Shown here one piece after another: positions 17,139 to 26,374 of a stretch of 64,000 bases of DNA; positions within the stretch are counted from its first letter, which is position 1, and each line of letters begins with the position of its first letter. The translations under genes were made by a program, and so were the position numbers. The notes under the pieces were generated by a model. It was given only the letters and a program-made list of their open reading frames with translations. It had not been told where the DNA came from and made no database searches. The stretch is taken from positions 3,658,001 to 3,722,000 of the forward strand of contig NZ_AP025018.1 of assembly GCF_019977735.1 (NCBI RefSeq). Direction: 5' to 3'. The stretch is from Calothrix sp. PCC 7716. GTDB lineage: Bacteria; Cyanobacteriota; Cyanobacteriia; Cyanobacteriales; Nostocaceae.

Positions 17139-17822
17139 ATGCGCGTCTTACTGGTAGAGGACGAACCTGGCATTGCTCAATTTATTAGTCAGGGGTTGAA
17201 CGAAGCAGGTTATGCGACAGATGTGGCTACTGACGGTGAGGAAGGACTTGATTATGCTTTGGCAGCAGAGTATGACATGATCATACTCGATATAATGTTG
17301 CCTAAAATTGATGGTCTACAGCTTTTGCGGAAGTTGCGAACGCAAGGTCTTAAAACCCCCGTATTGCTATTAACCGCGCGCGATGCAATAGAAGACCGGG
17401 TTCGAGGTCTAGATGCTGGTGCTGATGACTACTTGTCTAAACCTTTTGCTTTGACCGAACTATTAGCACGTCTGCGTGCTTTACTACGTCGTCCTCCGAT
17501 GCAACAGGATACAGTACTGCGAGTCGGTGACTTGGAGATGGACGTTGCTACCAGGGAAGTACACCGCGCGGGAAAAAGTATCAATCTTAGTCCCCGTGAA
17601 TTTACACTGCTAGAGTATTTTATGCGTCATCCTCGCCAAGTACTTACTCGCAGCCAAATAACCGAACATACCTGGAATTTTGACTTTTACGAAAATTCCA
17701 ATGTCATTGATGTTTACATTGGCTATTTGCGACGCAAGATAGACCACGGTTTCGATAGACCCCTCCTGCACACAGTGCGCGGTGTAGGATACTGCCTCAG
17801 CGCACAAACAGCAAATGATTAA
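17139..17822 (+). CDS. OmpR/PhoB family response regulator
   Basis: The 227-residue protein has a receiver domain with acidic pocket VEDEPG, phosphoacceptor Asp in MIILDIMLP (residue ~51), LLLTARD and the conserved Lys in LSKPF. A C-terminal winged helix follows (LSPREFTLLEYFMRHPRQVLTRSQI and NVIDVYIGYLRRKID). It is phosphorylated by the partner kinase, whose gene starts within its last codons (8-bp overlap). The target genes and signal are unknown; the PepSY protein and small membrane protein downstream are candidates. The layout resembles NrsR/RppA-type metal or redox systems of cyanobacteria, which is only an analogy. Confidence 0.93.
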   Translation: MRVLLVEDEPGIAQFISQGLNEAGYATDVATDGEEGLDYALAAEYDMIILDIMLPKIDGLQLLRKLRTQGLKTPVLLLTARDAIEDRVRGLDAGADDYLSKPFALTELLARLRALLRRPPMQQDTVLRVGDLEMDVATREVHRAGKSINLSPREFTLLEYFMRHPRQVLTRSQITEHTWNFDFYENSNVIDVYIGYLRRKIDHGFDRPLLHTVRGVGYCLSAQTAND

Positions 17823-19233
17823 TTTGAAGTGGCTAAATCATATCCCTGTACGTGTAAAATTAACTGCTTGGTATCTCCTTTTGTTAGCGCTGACTCTAAG
17901 CGGGTTCACGGGCTATTTGTATCTTCGACTTGAACGTAAAATAATTAGCAAGGCGGATACTGCTTTGCAAATAGCAAGTTCTCAATCCTTGGTTTATTTA
18001 AAGGATAAGGGGAATCAACTTGCCTTTGTGAACAAGCCAAGCCTACAAAATACCACACAAGCTTTGATAGAGGCTGGATTTGCAGTTCGCTTAATTACTC
18101 CCCAAGGTAAAATAGTTGATGGCTTTGGTAAATATCAAGAAGTGCCTAATTGGATACCAAGTGCCAGTGGATATACAAAACTGGCAACAAATAAGACTTC
18201 ATGGCGCCTAATTAGCCAACCGATAATTCGCCAAGGTCAAATTATAGGCTGGTTGCAAATAGCAAAGTCTCTGGAAGCATTGACAGAAATATCCCAAGAA
18301 TTACCTAGGGAAATGTTACTTTCAGTGCCATTGGTACTTATTCTCGCTGCTTGTGGTGGTTTATTTCTTTCCTTGCGAGCATTACGCCCTATCAGTCAAA
18401 TTACCCAGACTGCCCAAGCTATTAGTACTATTGACCTTGCCCAACGCCTGAACTACAAAGGGGCAAAAGATGAAGTGGGACAGTTAGCAACCACTTTTGA
18501 CCAGATGTTAGAACGTTTACAAGCAGGTTTTGAGCGGGAACAGCGGTTTACGGCTGATGCAGCCCATGAATTACGTACTCCCCTGACGGTAATTAAGGGA
18601 CGTATAGATGTAACTCGCACTTCTGAGCGCACTTCTGATGAATACGAGCAAACCTTGCAGGACTTAGAACAAGAAGTAGACCGACTAATTCGCCTCAGCA
18701 ACGGTTTACTGTTACTAGCAAGAATTGACCGGGGACAGTTGCCTTTTGAGCCATTACCTGTAGACTTAAACAACTTGTTAGAAGTGATTGTGGAACAATT
18801 GCAATATGCCGCAGAATCACAACAAATTAAGTTGCTAAATAACCTGACCCCTGATTTGTGGGTACAAGGTGACCCCGACCAGTTGATTAGTTTGTTTTTA
18901 AATTTGGTAGACAATGCAGTTAAATACACACCACAAGGGGGTGTTGTTTGGGTGCGCTCCAATTTGCACTCAAATGTAGTGCAGGTAATGATAATTAATA
19001 CAGGAGCAGGTATCGCATCAATGCATCTACCTCACCTATTTGAGCGGTTTTATCGTGCAGACTCAGCCCGTTTACAAAAAAAAAGCGGCGCCGGTTTGGG
19101 GTTGGCGATTGCTTACGAAATTGCTCGCTTGCATGGTGGTACTATTACTGCTGACAGCATTCCGAACAAAGAAACTACTTTTACGGTAACTCTACCAATT
19201 GCACAAGATAGTAGTCTGTGTCATAAGTTTTGA
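17815..19233 (+). CDS. Sensor histidine kinase
   Basis: The 472-residue membrane kinase has a first helix at ~16-33, a periplasmic sensor region to ~160, and a second helix at ~165-187. HAMP follows (ALRPISQITQTAQAIS...), then HisKA with FTADAAHELRTPLTVIKGRI containing the phosphorylated His, and an ATPase domain with the N-box LFLNLVDNAVKYTPQGG and a GAGLGLAIAYEIARLHGG G-box. It overlaps the response regulator gene by 8 bp, so the two are translationally coupled. The sensor domain has no motif that reveals the ligand. Confidence 0.93.
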   Translation: MINLKWLNHIPVRVKLTAWYLLLLALTLSGFTGYLYLRLERKIISKADTALQIASSQSLVYLKDKGNQLAFVNKPSLQNTTQALIEAGFAVRLITPQGKIVDGFGKYQEVPNWIPSASGYTKLATNKTSWRLISQPIIRQGQIIGWLQIAKSLEALTEISQELPREMLLSVPLVLILAACGGLFLSLRALRPISQITQTAQAISTIDLAQRLNYKGAKDEVGQLATTFDQMLERLQAGFEREQRFTADAAHELRTPLTVIKGRIDVTRTSERTSDEYEQTLQDLEQEVDRLIRLSNGLLLLARIDRGQLPFEPLPVDLNNLLEVIVEQLQYAAESQQIKLLNNLTPDLWVQGDPDQLISLFLNLVDNAVKYTPQGGVVWVRSNLHSNVVQVMIINTGAGIASMHLPHLFERFYRADSARLQKKSGAGLGLAIAYEIARLHGGTITADSIPNKETTFTVTLPIAQDSSLCHKF

Positions 19234-19253
19234 TGTCTAGACACCGATAGTAA

Positions 19254-19270
19254 GGTGGGCACTGCCCACC
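19254..19270. repeat. Short perfect palindrome after the kinase gene
   Basis: GGTGGGCA and TGCCCACC are separated by one base, 20 bp after the stop codon. It may act as a transcript end, but no T-run follows. Confidence 0.5.
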
Positions 19271-19315
19271 ATACAACACACCAAAAGTTTTGACATGAAG
19301 CAGTAGGCGCCGCTC

Positions 19316-19388
19316 CTCTCATGGTTTTCTTAATCTCGTTATGTAACCTGATATCATAACGAGTTGCAATGGAGTTAAACCATGAGAG
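19316..19388 (+). promoter_or_regulatory. Nested stem-loop covering a start codon
   Basis: The outer arms CTCTCATGGTTT (19316-19327) and AAACCATGAGAG (19377-19388) form 12 perfect pairs and include the ATG at 19382. The inner arms CTCGTTATG (19335-19343) and CATAACGAG (19355-19363) form nine more. GGAG at 19371-19374 lies in the inner-outer loop. This layout would hide the start codon in the mRNA. Confidence 0.6.
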
Positions 19389-19570
19389 TAAGTCAAATCG
19401 AACTGGATACACCATCACAGCAGTTACTTGAACATGCAATATGTGAAACTCAAGCTAGCGAATATATGATTGATTGCTATCCATATGCAATGAGAGGATT
19501 TTTGTGGGGTCTTGTCTTCTCTGCTGTCTTGTGGATAGGAGTTGTTGGCGTGTTATTGCTAGTGTTTTAA
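19382..19570 (+). CDS. Small single-pass membrane protein
   Basis: The 62-residue protein has a soluble acidic N-terminus and one C-terminal membrane helix (residues ~38-61, GFLWGLVFSAVLWIGVVGVLLL). GGAG lies 8 bases before the ATG. The start codon is inside a strong stem-loop, which suggests control of translation. No family is recognised. Its place between the histidine kinase and the PepSY gene suggests a link to that regulatory system, but this is context only. Confidence 0.55.
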   Translation: MRVSQIELDTPSQQLLEHAICETQASEYMIDCYPYAMRGFLWGLVFSAVLWIGVVGVLLLVF

Positions 19571-19669
19571 TAGTTTGCAGATTGCGCCAACCTACAACTA
19601 TATTCTCATCGTATTCTTAACAAATCTTCATAACATGAAGATATAAGCCAATGAACCAAAGGTTGAATT

Positions 19670-20008
19670 ATGACAATTAAGCAAACACTTATAGCTGCTT
19701 GTGGAATATTAGCGTTGATGCTTACAGGAAATTTGTTGTTGAGAACTAAACCTGTTCAAGCTTCCCCTTTAAGCACAACACCTACCGTTACAATGGTCGA
19801 AGCGGTAGAAACGGTTCTTGCTGCTAACCCAGGTACAGCAGCAATAGATGTCAATTTAGAGCATGAAAATAATAAATTGGCATGGGAAGTTGAACTAAAC
19901 AATGATTTAGAAGTGTACATTGATGCCGACACAAAAGAAATTGTTAAAACTGAGCAAGGCTGGAACCTGGCAGATGTACCTTTCTTGGCAAACTGGATGC
20001 CTAATTAA
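19670..20008 (+). CDS. Exported PepSY-domain protein
   Basis: The 112-residue protein has a signal peptide (TLIAACGILALMLTGNLLL, with a likely cleavage near VQAS). One PepSY-like unit follows: TVTMVEAVETVLAANPGTAAIDVNLEHENNKLAWEVELNNDLEVYIDADTKEIV. PepSY domains are small periplasmic modules linked to inhibition of peptidases or to redox and metal proteins. It follows the two-component system on the same strand, an arrangement seen with metal- or stress-responsive systems, so it may be a target gene or a signal modulator. Confidence 0.8.
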   Translation: MTIKQTLIAACGILALMLTGNLLLRTKPVQASPLSTTPTVTMVEAVETVLAANPGTAAIDVNLEHENNKLAWEVELNNDLEVYIDADTKEIVKTEQGWNLADVPFLANWMPN

Positions 20009-20225
20009 TTTATACCGGGTAAATATAAACTGGTGTTATTGATTCTCTCATCATTTTCTTAGAAAGCTTGTTTAAGATGGAGGTATAAGCAAACCCTGGA
20101 ATGTAGTTTAATTTACATTCATCAAAGACTAAATAGCTGATTAATTTTTCTACCATTACCATTACCTGTTTTATCGCTTGCAGATGCAGGTTATCAACTT
20201 CTTCAACTTAATAGGAAGGTGTGTT

Positions 20226-21614
20226 ATGCAAGTAAGAACTGTGCAGCCTGCGCTGCAATTTATTCCTCCCGCCCTCAACCATTCAGTGCTGACTGTCACC
20301 CAGAAAATACTTCCCTTTTGGTTGCGCTATCACCTAGGTATTAGCCACGTTCAAGCTCATAATGTAGAACGTTTAGCAAAACTTTATCACCAATTTCAAT
20401 TAGGCAAAACCCGTTTTCTGATTGCGTTTCGCCATCCAACTTTAGATGACCCTGCTTGCCTGCATTACCTGCTTGCCCATATTTTACCGCAAGAGGCTCG
20501 CAAGCATAATATTCCTCTATGTTATCCTACTCATGCCCACTTTATTTATGAGCGCGGTATTCCTCTTTGGGCTGGCTCGCTGGCAGGTTGGTTGTTTTCT
20601 CGCCTAGGTGCCACACCCATTCACCGAGGCAAAATAGACTTTGTGGGACTGCGGAGTGCGCGCGATAAGTTTGTTAATGGTGAGTTACCGATAGCGGCGG
20701 CGCCAGAAGGTACTCTCAATGGCTGTAGTGAGCGGATGAATATCCTTCAACCTGGTGTTGCCCAACTGGGATTTTGGTGCAAGTCAGATTTGTTAAAGGC
20801 AGGACAATTTGGGCAAGTAGTGATTTTGCCCGTTGGTATTAAATACCACTATGTCCGTCCAAATTGGGAAGCTTTGGAAAAATTAGTAATTCAGCTAGAA
20901 ACAGATTGTGGGCTGACCGTTGCAAGAGAGCCAGGATTGCAAACTAAGCAAAGTCGAGACAAAAGGCTTACTTCGCGGTTAATTCAATTAGGCTATCATA
21001 TATTATTAACTTTAGAAGACTTTTATACTCGATTTTATCATCAACCTTTACCAAAAGTGGCTAGTTTAGATGAGCGCTTACATGCTGTTCAAAATGCAGC
21101 ACTGAATACAGCAGAACGCTATTTTGGACTACAAAACCTTGGTACTGTAATCGAAAGGCGCCATCGCATTGAACAAGCTGCTTGGGACTGGATTTATCGC
21201 GAAGATATTGATAAAAATCAACCTTTGCCAGCAATGGAAAATGGTCTTGCCAATCATATAGTAGAAATGACCAACCTCTATTTGTGGCATATGCGTTTTG
21301 CAGAAAGTTTTTGGGGAATACTTACTGACTACGTTCAAGAAAAACCCACATTTGAACGCTTTGCAGAAAGCACTTTGCTACTGTGGAATGTAGTTACTAA
21401 CCTCAAGGGTAGCAAAGCAAAACGGCCTGATTTAGGTCAGCGCTGGGTTGAGCTTACCGTAGGTGAAGAAATTTCTGTTACTCAACGTTGGGATGAATAT
21501 TGTATTAATCGTCGTCAAGCTGTTAATAATTTAACGCAAGACTTACAGAAAGCCTTAGAAGTTATGATATCTCCTACTTACCCAAATTCAGAAAAACTTT
21601 CCTTGGTAAGTTAA
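20226..21614 (+). CDS. PlsC-like lysophospholipid/glycerophosphate acyltransferase
   Basis: I place the start at the ATG at 20226 (MQVRTVQPAL), because AGGAAGG lies just before it; an upstream ATG at 20178 is in frame. The ~462-residue protein has the acyltransferase motifs: FRHPTLDDPACL in the position of the HX4D catalytic motif, GATPIHRG, and APEGTLNG in the substrate-binding position. The second half (from ~290) is helical and not recognised. Such enzymes esterify lysophospholipids or glycerol-3-phosphate at the membrane. It is the first gene of a same-strand run with HtrA, PstS and an ABC transporter. Confidence 0.75.
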   Translation: MQVRTVQPALQFIPPALNHSVLTVTQKILPFWLRYHLGISHVQAHNVERLAKLYHQFQLGKTRFLIAFRHPTLDDPACLHYLLAHILPQEARKHNIPLCYPTHAHFIYERGIPLWAGSLAGWLFSRLGATPIHRGKIDFVGLRSARDKFVNGELPIAAAPEGTLNGCSERMNILQPGVAQLGFWCKSDLLKAGQFGQVVILPVGIKYHYVRPNWEALEKLVIQLETDCGLTVAREPGLQTKQSRDKRLTSRLIQLGYHILLTLEDFYTRFYHQPLPKVASLDERLHAVQNAALNTAERYFGLQNLGTVIERRHRIEQAAWDWIYREDIDKNQPLPAMENGLANHIVEMTNLYLWHMRFAESFWGILTDYVQEKPTFERFAESTLLLWNVVTNLKGSKAKRPDLGQRWVELTVGEEISVTQRWDEYCINRRQAVNNLTQDLQKALEVMISPTYPNSEKLSLVS

Positions 21615-21680
21615 GAAACCTGGTTTCTATGCACAATTATTGTTTTTATTACATAATATCAACGAAGAAACCAGGTTTCT
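21614..21680. repeat. AGAAACCxGGTTTCT repeat pair
   Basis: AGAAACCTGGTTTCT at 21614-21628 and AGAAACCAGGTTTCT at 21666-21680 flank an AT-rich spacer. Each arm is itself palindromic. Further pairs occur at 40776-40842, 49107-49188 and 50698-50764, a single arm at 26835-26849 and a half arm at ~57164. The first arm overlaps the acyltransferase stop codon. Confidence 0.85.
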
Positions 21681-21712
21681 AATTAATTGTATAGTTTCCT
21701 ACAGGTGTCAAA

Positions 21713-22918
21713 ATGAAATTTATAAGATGGCAAAAGCCAGCTACCCATTTATCTTTAATATTATTAGGAAGCGGTATTACCCTTTCTGGTGGTTATTTAT
21801 TAGCACGCAGTCCAGTCTCACCCCTGCAACCTAACTCTACTGAAGTTGCTGTATCAAATAATAATATTGCCCAGGCTAACTTACCAGCCATTACAAATAA
21901 TAACTTTGTTACTACTGCGGTTAACCAAGTTGGACCTGCTGTGGTCAGGATTGATGCTTCAAGAACTGTAACAAGTAATGTACCACGGGTTTTCAATGAC
22001 CCATTATTTCGTGAATTCTTTGGATTAGAGCCAATGCAACCGCGCAGACGAACGCAAAGCGGGACTGGTTCTGGTTTTATTGTTAGTTCCGATGGTCGGA
22101 TTCTTACTAATGCCCATGTAGTTGAAGGCGCCGAGACGGTGAGAGTCAGATTGAAGGATGGACGCTCATTTGAGGGTAGGGTGTTAGGAACAGACCCAGT
22201 AACCGATGTGGCAGTTATCCAAATTCAAGCTTCTGGACTACCAACTGTTCGCGTAGGCAACTCAGATCAACTTACACCAGGGGAATGGGCAATAGCTATT
22301 GGTAATCCCCTCGGTCTTGATAATTCTGTCACTACTGGTATAATAAGTGCTACGGGACGCTCTAGTAGTGCTGTTGGTGTTGCCGATAAACGTGTCAGAT
22401 TTATTCAAACAGATGCTGCAATTAACCCTGGTAACTCTGGTGGGCCATTATTAAATCAACAGGGTGAAGTAATAGGCATAAATACAGCTATTATTCAAGG
22501 CGCCCAAGGATTAGGGTTTGCTATACCGATTAATACAGCTCAACGCATCGCCAATCAACTTGTAGCAAACGGAAGGGTAGAACATTCTTTCCTGGGAATC
22601 CAAATGTTGACTATTACCCCAGAACTTAAACAAGAAATTAATAGCGACCCCAACCGTCTGATGCAGGTAGATACTGAATCTGGCGTTTTAGTCGTTAGAG
22701 TTGTGCCTGATTCTCCAGCAGCTAGGGCAGGTTTACGTGCTGGCGATGTTATTCAAAGGCTCAATGGTAACTCAGTTACAGACTCTCAAAAAATACAACA
22801 AACTGTAGAAAATAGCTCTGTTGGTGAAAATTTACGCTTGCAATTACGGCGCCAGGGAAGAAATATGGACATATCTGTGCGAACTGGTGCAATTCCTTCA
22901 AATCAAGCAAAGAACTAG
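21713..22918 (+). CDS. HtrA/Deg family serine protease
   Basis: The 401-residue protein has an N-terminal signal/anchor (LSLILLGSGITLSGGYLLA). The trypsin-like domain carries the catalytic triad in ILTNAHVVEGAE (His), TDPVTDVAVIQI (Asp) and NPGNSGGPLLN (Ser). A single PDZ domain follows from about residue 285 (ESGVLVVRVVPDSPAARAGLRAGDVIQRLNG). It degrades misfolded proteins in the periplasm or on the thylakoid lumen side, like cyanobacterial HtrA, HhoA and HhoB; which paralogue this is cannot be decided. It lies 36 bp before pstS. Confidence 0.93.
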   Translation: MKFIRWQKPATHLSLILLGSGITLSGGYLLARSPVSPLQPNSTEVAVSNNNIAQANLPAITNNNFVTTAVNQVGPAVVRIDASRTVTSNVPRVFNDPLFREFFGLEPMQPRRRTQSGTGSGFIVSSDGRILTNAHVVEGAETVRVRLKDGRSFEGRVLGTDPVTDVAVIQIQASGLPTVRVGNSDQLTPGEWAIAIGNPLGLDNSVTTGIISATGRSSSAVGVADKRVRFIQTDAAINPGNSGGPLLNQQGEVIGINTAIIQGAQGLGFAIPINTAQRIANQLVANGRVEHSFLGIQMLTITPELKQEINSDPNRLMQVDTESGVLVVRVVPDSPAARAGLRAGDVIQRLNGNSVTDSQKIQQTVENSSVGENLRLQLRRQGRNMDISVRTGAIPSNQAKN

Positions 22919-22954
22919 ATTACAAAAACTTTGTAGCTTTACATAGAGGAAACT

Positions 22955-24079
22955 ATGCCAGTTCAATACAGAAAAATCGGTAACAGAAAGAAACTTCGCT
23001 TTACGAGACGCACTTTTATTCTATCCACAGCAGCAGTTGCTCTCGGTATCGCTTCATGTCAACCACAAGCGCAACAAACTCCAACAGGAGCGACAACCCC
23101 CGCTGCCTCTCCCGTTGCAGACGCTGGTGCTAATATCACTCTAACTGGTGCTGGGGCAAGTTTTCCCGCTCCCTTATACCAACTCTGGTTTGCAGAGTAC
23201 AATAAGAAAAATCCCAATGTGCAGATTAACTATCAATCCATTGGCAGTGGTGCTGGGATACAACAATTCATTAAGGGTACAGTAGACTTTGCAGCCAGCG
23301 ATGTGGCAATGACAAAGGAAGAAATTGCCAAGGTCGAACAGGGTGTTATTTTGCTACCGATGACAGCTGGCTCTATAGTAGTTGCTTACAACATCCCTGA
23401 TATCAAAACAGGTTTAAGGCTACCACGAGATGTTTTTACTGATATATTTCTAGGTAATATCAAAAATTGGAATGATGCCAGAATTGCAAAAGCGAATAAG
23501 GATATTAAATTACCAAACTTACCAATTAATGTTGTGCATCGCTCCGATGGTAGCGGTACTACCAGTGTTTTTACTGAACATCTAAGTGCTATTAGTCCCC
23601 AATGGAAAAGTAAAGTTGGCGCCGGTAGAAGTGTAAGCTGGCCAGCAGGCAGTGGTGCTAAGGGTAACGAAGGTGTAACTGCTCAAATTCAACAAAACCA
23701 AGGAACCATTGGCTATGTAGAGTATAGCTTTGCTAAAAAGAACAATCTTGCAATGGCTGCTTTACAAAATAAAGCTGGTAACTTTATTATGCCAACACCA
23801 GAAGCTGCGACTAAAACATTGGCAGCAGTAGAATTACCTGAAAACTTAGTTGCTTTTATTACTGACCCAGAGGGCGCCGAGTCTTACCCTATTGTTACTT
23901 ACACCTGGCTTTTGGCTTATGACAACTATAAAGACCCAAAGGAAGCTGAAACCCTCAAAAGCGTAATTGAATGGGCATTAACCGATGGGCAGAAATTCAG
24001 TGCAGAACTTGGATATATCCCCCTGCCAGAAAAAGTTGTGGAAAAAGCGAAAGCCGCTGCTAATCGTATCGTCTCATAA
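22955..24079 (+). CDS. pstS: Phosphate ABC transporter substrate-binding protein
   Basis: The 374-residue protein has an N-terminal export signal with a twin-arginine-like FTRRTF and a lipobox-like GIASC (Cys at ~residue 35). The mature part is PstS: ITLTGAGASFPAPLYQLWF, IGSGAGIQQFIKGTVDFAASDVAMT, VVHRSDGSGTTSVFTEHL. It binds phosphate outside the inner membrane. No pstC, pstA or pstB lies nearby, so it is an orphan binding protein, common in cyanobacteria with several PstS copies. It may belong to the HtrA-PstS transcript. Confidence 0.92.
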   Translation: MPVQYRKIGNRKKLRFTRRTFILSTAAVALGIASCQPQAQQTPTGATTPAASPVADAGANITLTGAGASFPAPLYQLWFAEYNKKNPNVQINYQSIGSGAGIQQFIKGTVDFAASDVAMTKEEIAKVEQGVILLPMTAGSIVVAYNIPDIKTGLRLPRDVFTDIFLGNIKNWNDARIAKANKDIKLPNLPINVVHRSDGSGTTSVFTEHLSAISPQWKSKVGAGRSVSWPAGSGAKGNEGVTAQIQQNQGTIGYVEYSFAKKNNLAMAALQNKAGNFIMPTPEAATKTLAAVELPENLVAFITDPEGAESYPIVTYTWLLAYDNYKDPKEAETLKSVIEWALTDGQKFSAELGYIPLPEKVVEKAKAAANRIVS

Positions 24080-24109
24080 ATAAGATATAAACTACAGGAA
24101 AGTGATAAT

Positions 24110-24577
24110 ATGACTATGCTTAAACACTGCATCAAAAATAATGTAGTGCGCTTCGGAGCAATTGGTGGAAGTTTACTAATAGGGTTAACATCATTTGTGA
24201 TGCCTATTTCTTTAGCACAAAGCGCAGTTATTCCACCTATGCCTGAAGAACTACAAACTCCAAGCGCTACAGTTTTACCTGTAAATGGAAAAGTCAACGT
24301 GAAGCTAACTAACAAAACTAACGCAGCACTTACATACGAAGTCATTGGACATACCAACCAACGCACTCTTTTAGGGAAATCAACTGTCACACTAAAAAAC
24401 TTACCAGTTTCTGTAGCTATTAGCTTTAGGCGCCGGGATAAAGGACTGCTTACCGTTAAACCTCAAGGGGAAACAACACCTGGACTACTGGAAGTTAAGT
24501 TAGATGAAGAGACTTATTTTGGTAACGATAAAATTGCAATGCGAGTTGAAACAACAGGTGATGTTTTCTTGAACTAG
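24110..24577 (+). CDS. Exported hypothetical protein
   Basis: The 155-residue protein has a clear signal peptide (residues ~10-37, GSLLIGLTSFVMPISLAQSA). The mature part is beta-rich (GKVNVKLTNKTNAALTYEVIGHT, TLLGKSTVTLKNLPV), suggesting an immunoglobulin-like fold. AGGAAAG precedes the ATG. It lies 30 bp after pstS and 46 bp before the ABC transporter gene, suggesting one transcript. The function is unknown. Confidence 0.65.
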   Translation: MTMLKHCIKNNVVRFGAIGGSLLIGLTSFVMPISLAQSAVIPPMPEELQTPSATVLPVNGKVNVKLTNKTNAALTYEVIGHTNQRTLLGKSTVTLKNLPVSVAISFRRRDKGLLTVKPQGETTPGLLEVKLDEETYFGNDKIAMRVETTGDVFLN

Positions 24578-24623
24578 TTCTCATCAAATCACATTAAAAA
24601 TATCTTCAGGAAAACTGTTAGCA

Positions 24624-26363
24624 ATGAGTGGAATCAAAAACCAGCCTAATCAATTAAATCGACAACTTTGGTTAAAATTTTTAGCGCTTGCCAAACCTTA
24701 TTGGTTTTCTGAGCAGAAATGGAAAGCAAGAGGATTGTTATTCTTACTGTTATTACTAGCATTAGCCGTTAATGGAATTAACGTTGGTATTAGCTTTATT
24801 TTTCGCGATATTAATACATCACTTGCTAACTTTCCTCAAACTAGAGATACAGCAACCTTTTGGCGATTTATTTCGATTTACGCTGGTCTTTTGGTAATTG
24901 GTACTCCTATTGTTGTCATGTTCGGCTATCTTCAAGACAAACTAGGTTTGTACTGGCGAGAATGGCTAACAGGTCGCTTTCTTGATAAATATTTGCAAAG
25001 TCGCGCTTATTACCAGATTAATTTTAATGAACAGATTGATAACCCAGACCAACGAATTTCTGAAGATATTAGGTCATTTACTAGGACTAGTCTTTCTTTT
25101 CTATTATTGATTCTTACATCAGTTGTTACTCTAGTCTCTTTTACGGGTGTATTATTATCTATCTCTGTTACTTTATCTATTACACTAATTTTATATGCGA
25201 TTATAGGAACAGTTATTACAGTTTATATAGGTCAAAGATTAATTACCATCAACTTCAACCAGCTTAAACAAGAAGCTAATTTTCGTTATGGTCTGATTCA
25301 TGTTCGAGATAACGCCGAGTCTGTTGCCTTCTATCAAGGTGAAGCCCAAGAGTCAGTTCAACTAAAACAGCGGTTTATAGGCGCCATTCGTAACTTTGAT
25401 TTGTTGATTAACTGGCAGCGAAACCTTGGCTTCTTTACCGTCAGTTACGATTACTTTGTTTCTGCACTGCCATATATTGTTGTGGCGCCGATTTACTTTG
25501 CGGGTGATGCGGAATTTGGGAAATTTACCCAGTCAGCAATTGCATTTCAGCAAATTTTTCGAGCTTTATCTATTATCGTTAGCCAGTTTGAAAGCATCAC
25601 CGCTTTTGCAGCAGGAGTTGAGCGTCTGGATAGTTTGCATAGTGCTTTAAAAACACCATCTCCTTCCTCAACAGGAATGACAACTATTGATATGACGGAA
25701 AACTCCAAATTAGCTTTACGTCAAGTTACTTTACTTACCCCCAATTATCAACGTACTTTAATTACAGAACTCTCCGCCACCATAAACCGAGGAGAAGGAA
25801 TGGTCATTGTCGGGCACAGTGGGAGCGGTGAAAGTTCTGTTTTACGTGCAATTGCAGGTTTATGGAATGCGGGAACAGGTCATATTATCCACCCTTCCTC
25901 GACAGATATGATGTTTTTGCCGCAACGTCCCTATATGGTACTAGGTTCTTTACGAAGCCAGTTGCTCTATCCCAATACCGACCCCAGCATCAGTGAAAGT
26001 AAATTGCGTCAAGTTTTGGAAGAGGTCAATTTAAAAGACTTACCAGAACGAGTTGGAGGGTTTGATGCAGAACTAGACTGGGCAAACGTCCTATCTTTAG
26101 GAGAACAACAACGTCTTGCTTTTGCCCGTCTGTTACTAAGTGCTAGGAGCTATGCCATTTTAGATGAAGCAACGAGCGCGCTAGATATTACCAACGAACG
26201 GCGCCTGTATCAACAATTGAAAGCTACTGGAACTACTATAATTAGTGTTGGGCACCGAAGAAGCTTATTGCAGTATCATGAATATGTTTTAAAGCTGGAT
26301 GGTGACTCTAATTGGCAGTTGATGCCAACCAGAGAATATAATTCTGCTGAAGAAGTTTATTAA
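24624..26363 (+). CDS. ABC transporter, fused membrane and ATPase domains (SbmA/BacA-like, YddA type)
   Basis: The 579-residue protein has an N-terminal membrane domain with helices at ~37-58, 83-105, 152-175 and 180-200, and the family motif FQQIFRALSIIVSQFESITAFAAGVERLDSL. An ATPase domain follows from ~365: Q-loop region MFLPQRPYM, signature LSLGEQQRLAFARLLL (normal for this family) and Walker B YAILDEATSALD. The Walker A motif reads GHSGSGESS: the invariant lysine is replaced by glutamate (GAA). That should strongly weaken or abolish ATP hydrolysis. The substrate is unknown; relatives move peptides or vitamin B12. Apart from the Walker A change the gene looks intact. Confidence 0.88.
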   Translation: MSGIKNQPNQLNRQLWLKFLALAKPYWFSEQKWKARGLLFLLLLLALAVNGINVGISFIFRDINTSLANFPQTRDTATFWRFISIYAGLLVIGTPIVVMFGYLQDKLGLYWREWLTGRFLDKYLQSRAYYQINFNEQIDNPDQRISEDIRSFTRTSLSFLLLILTSVVTLVSFTGVLLSISVTLSITLILYAIIGTVITVYIGQRLITINFNQLKQEANFRYGLIHVRDNAESVAFYQGEAQESVQLKQRFIGAIRNFDLLINWQRNLGFFTVSYDYFVSALPYIVVAPIYFAGDAEFGKFTQSAIAFQQIFRALSIIVSQFESITAFAAGVERLDSLHSALKTPSPSSTGMTTIDMTENSKLALRQVTLLTPNYQRTLITELSATINRGEGMVIVGHSGSGESSVLRAIAGLWNAGTGHIIHPSSTDMMFLPQRPYMVLGSLRSQLLYPNTDPSISESKLRQVLEEVNLKDLPERVGGFDAELDWANVLSLGEQQRLAFARLLLSARSYAILDEATSALDITNERRLYQQLKATGTTIISVGHRRSLLQYHEYVLKLDGDSNWQLMPTREYNSAEEVY

Positions 26364-26374
26364 TTATTATAGAT

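Noticed and set aside
16877-17173. Minus-strand frame of 98 codons upstream of the response regulator
   Set aside because: There is no ribosome binding site, no recognisable domain, and it overlaps the start of the response regulator.
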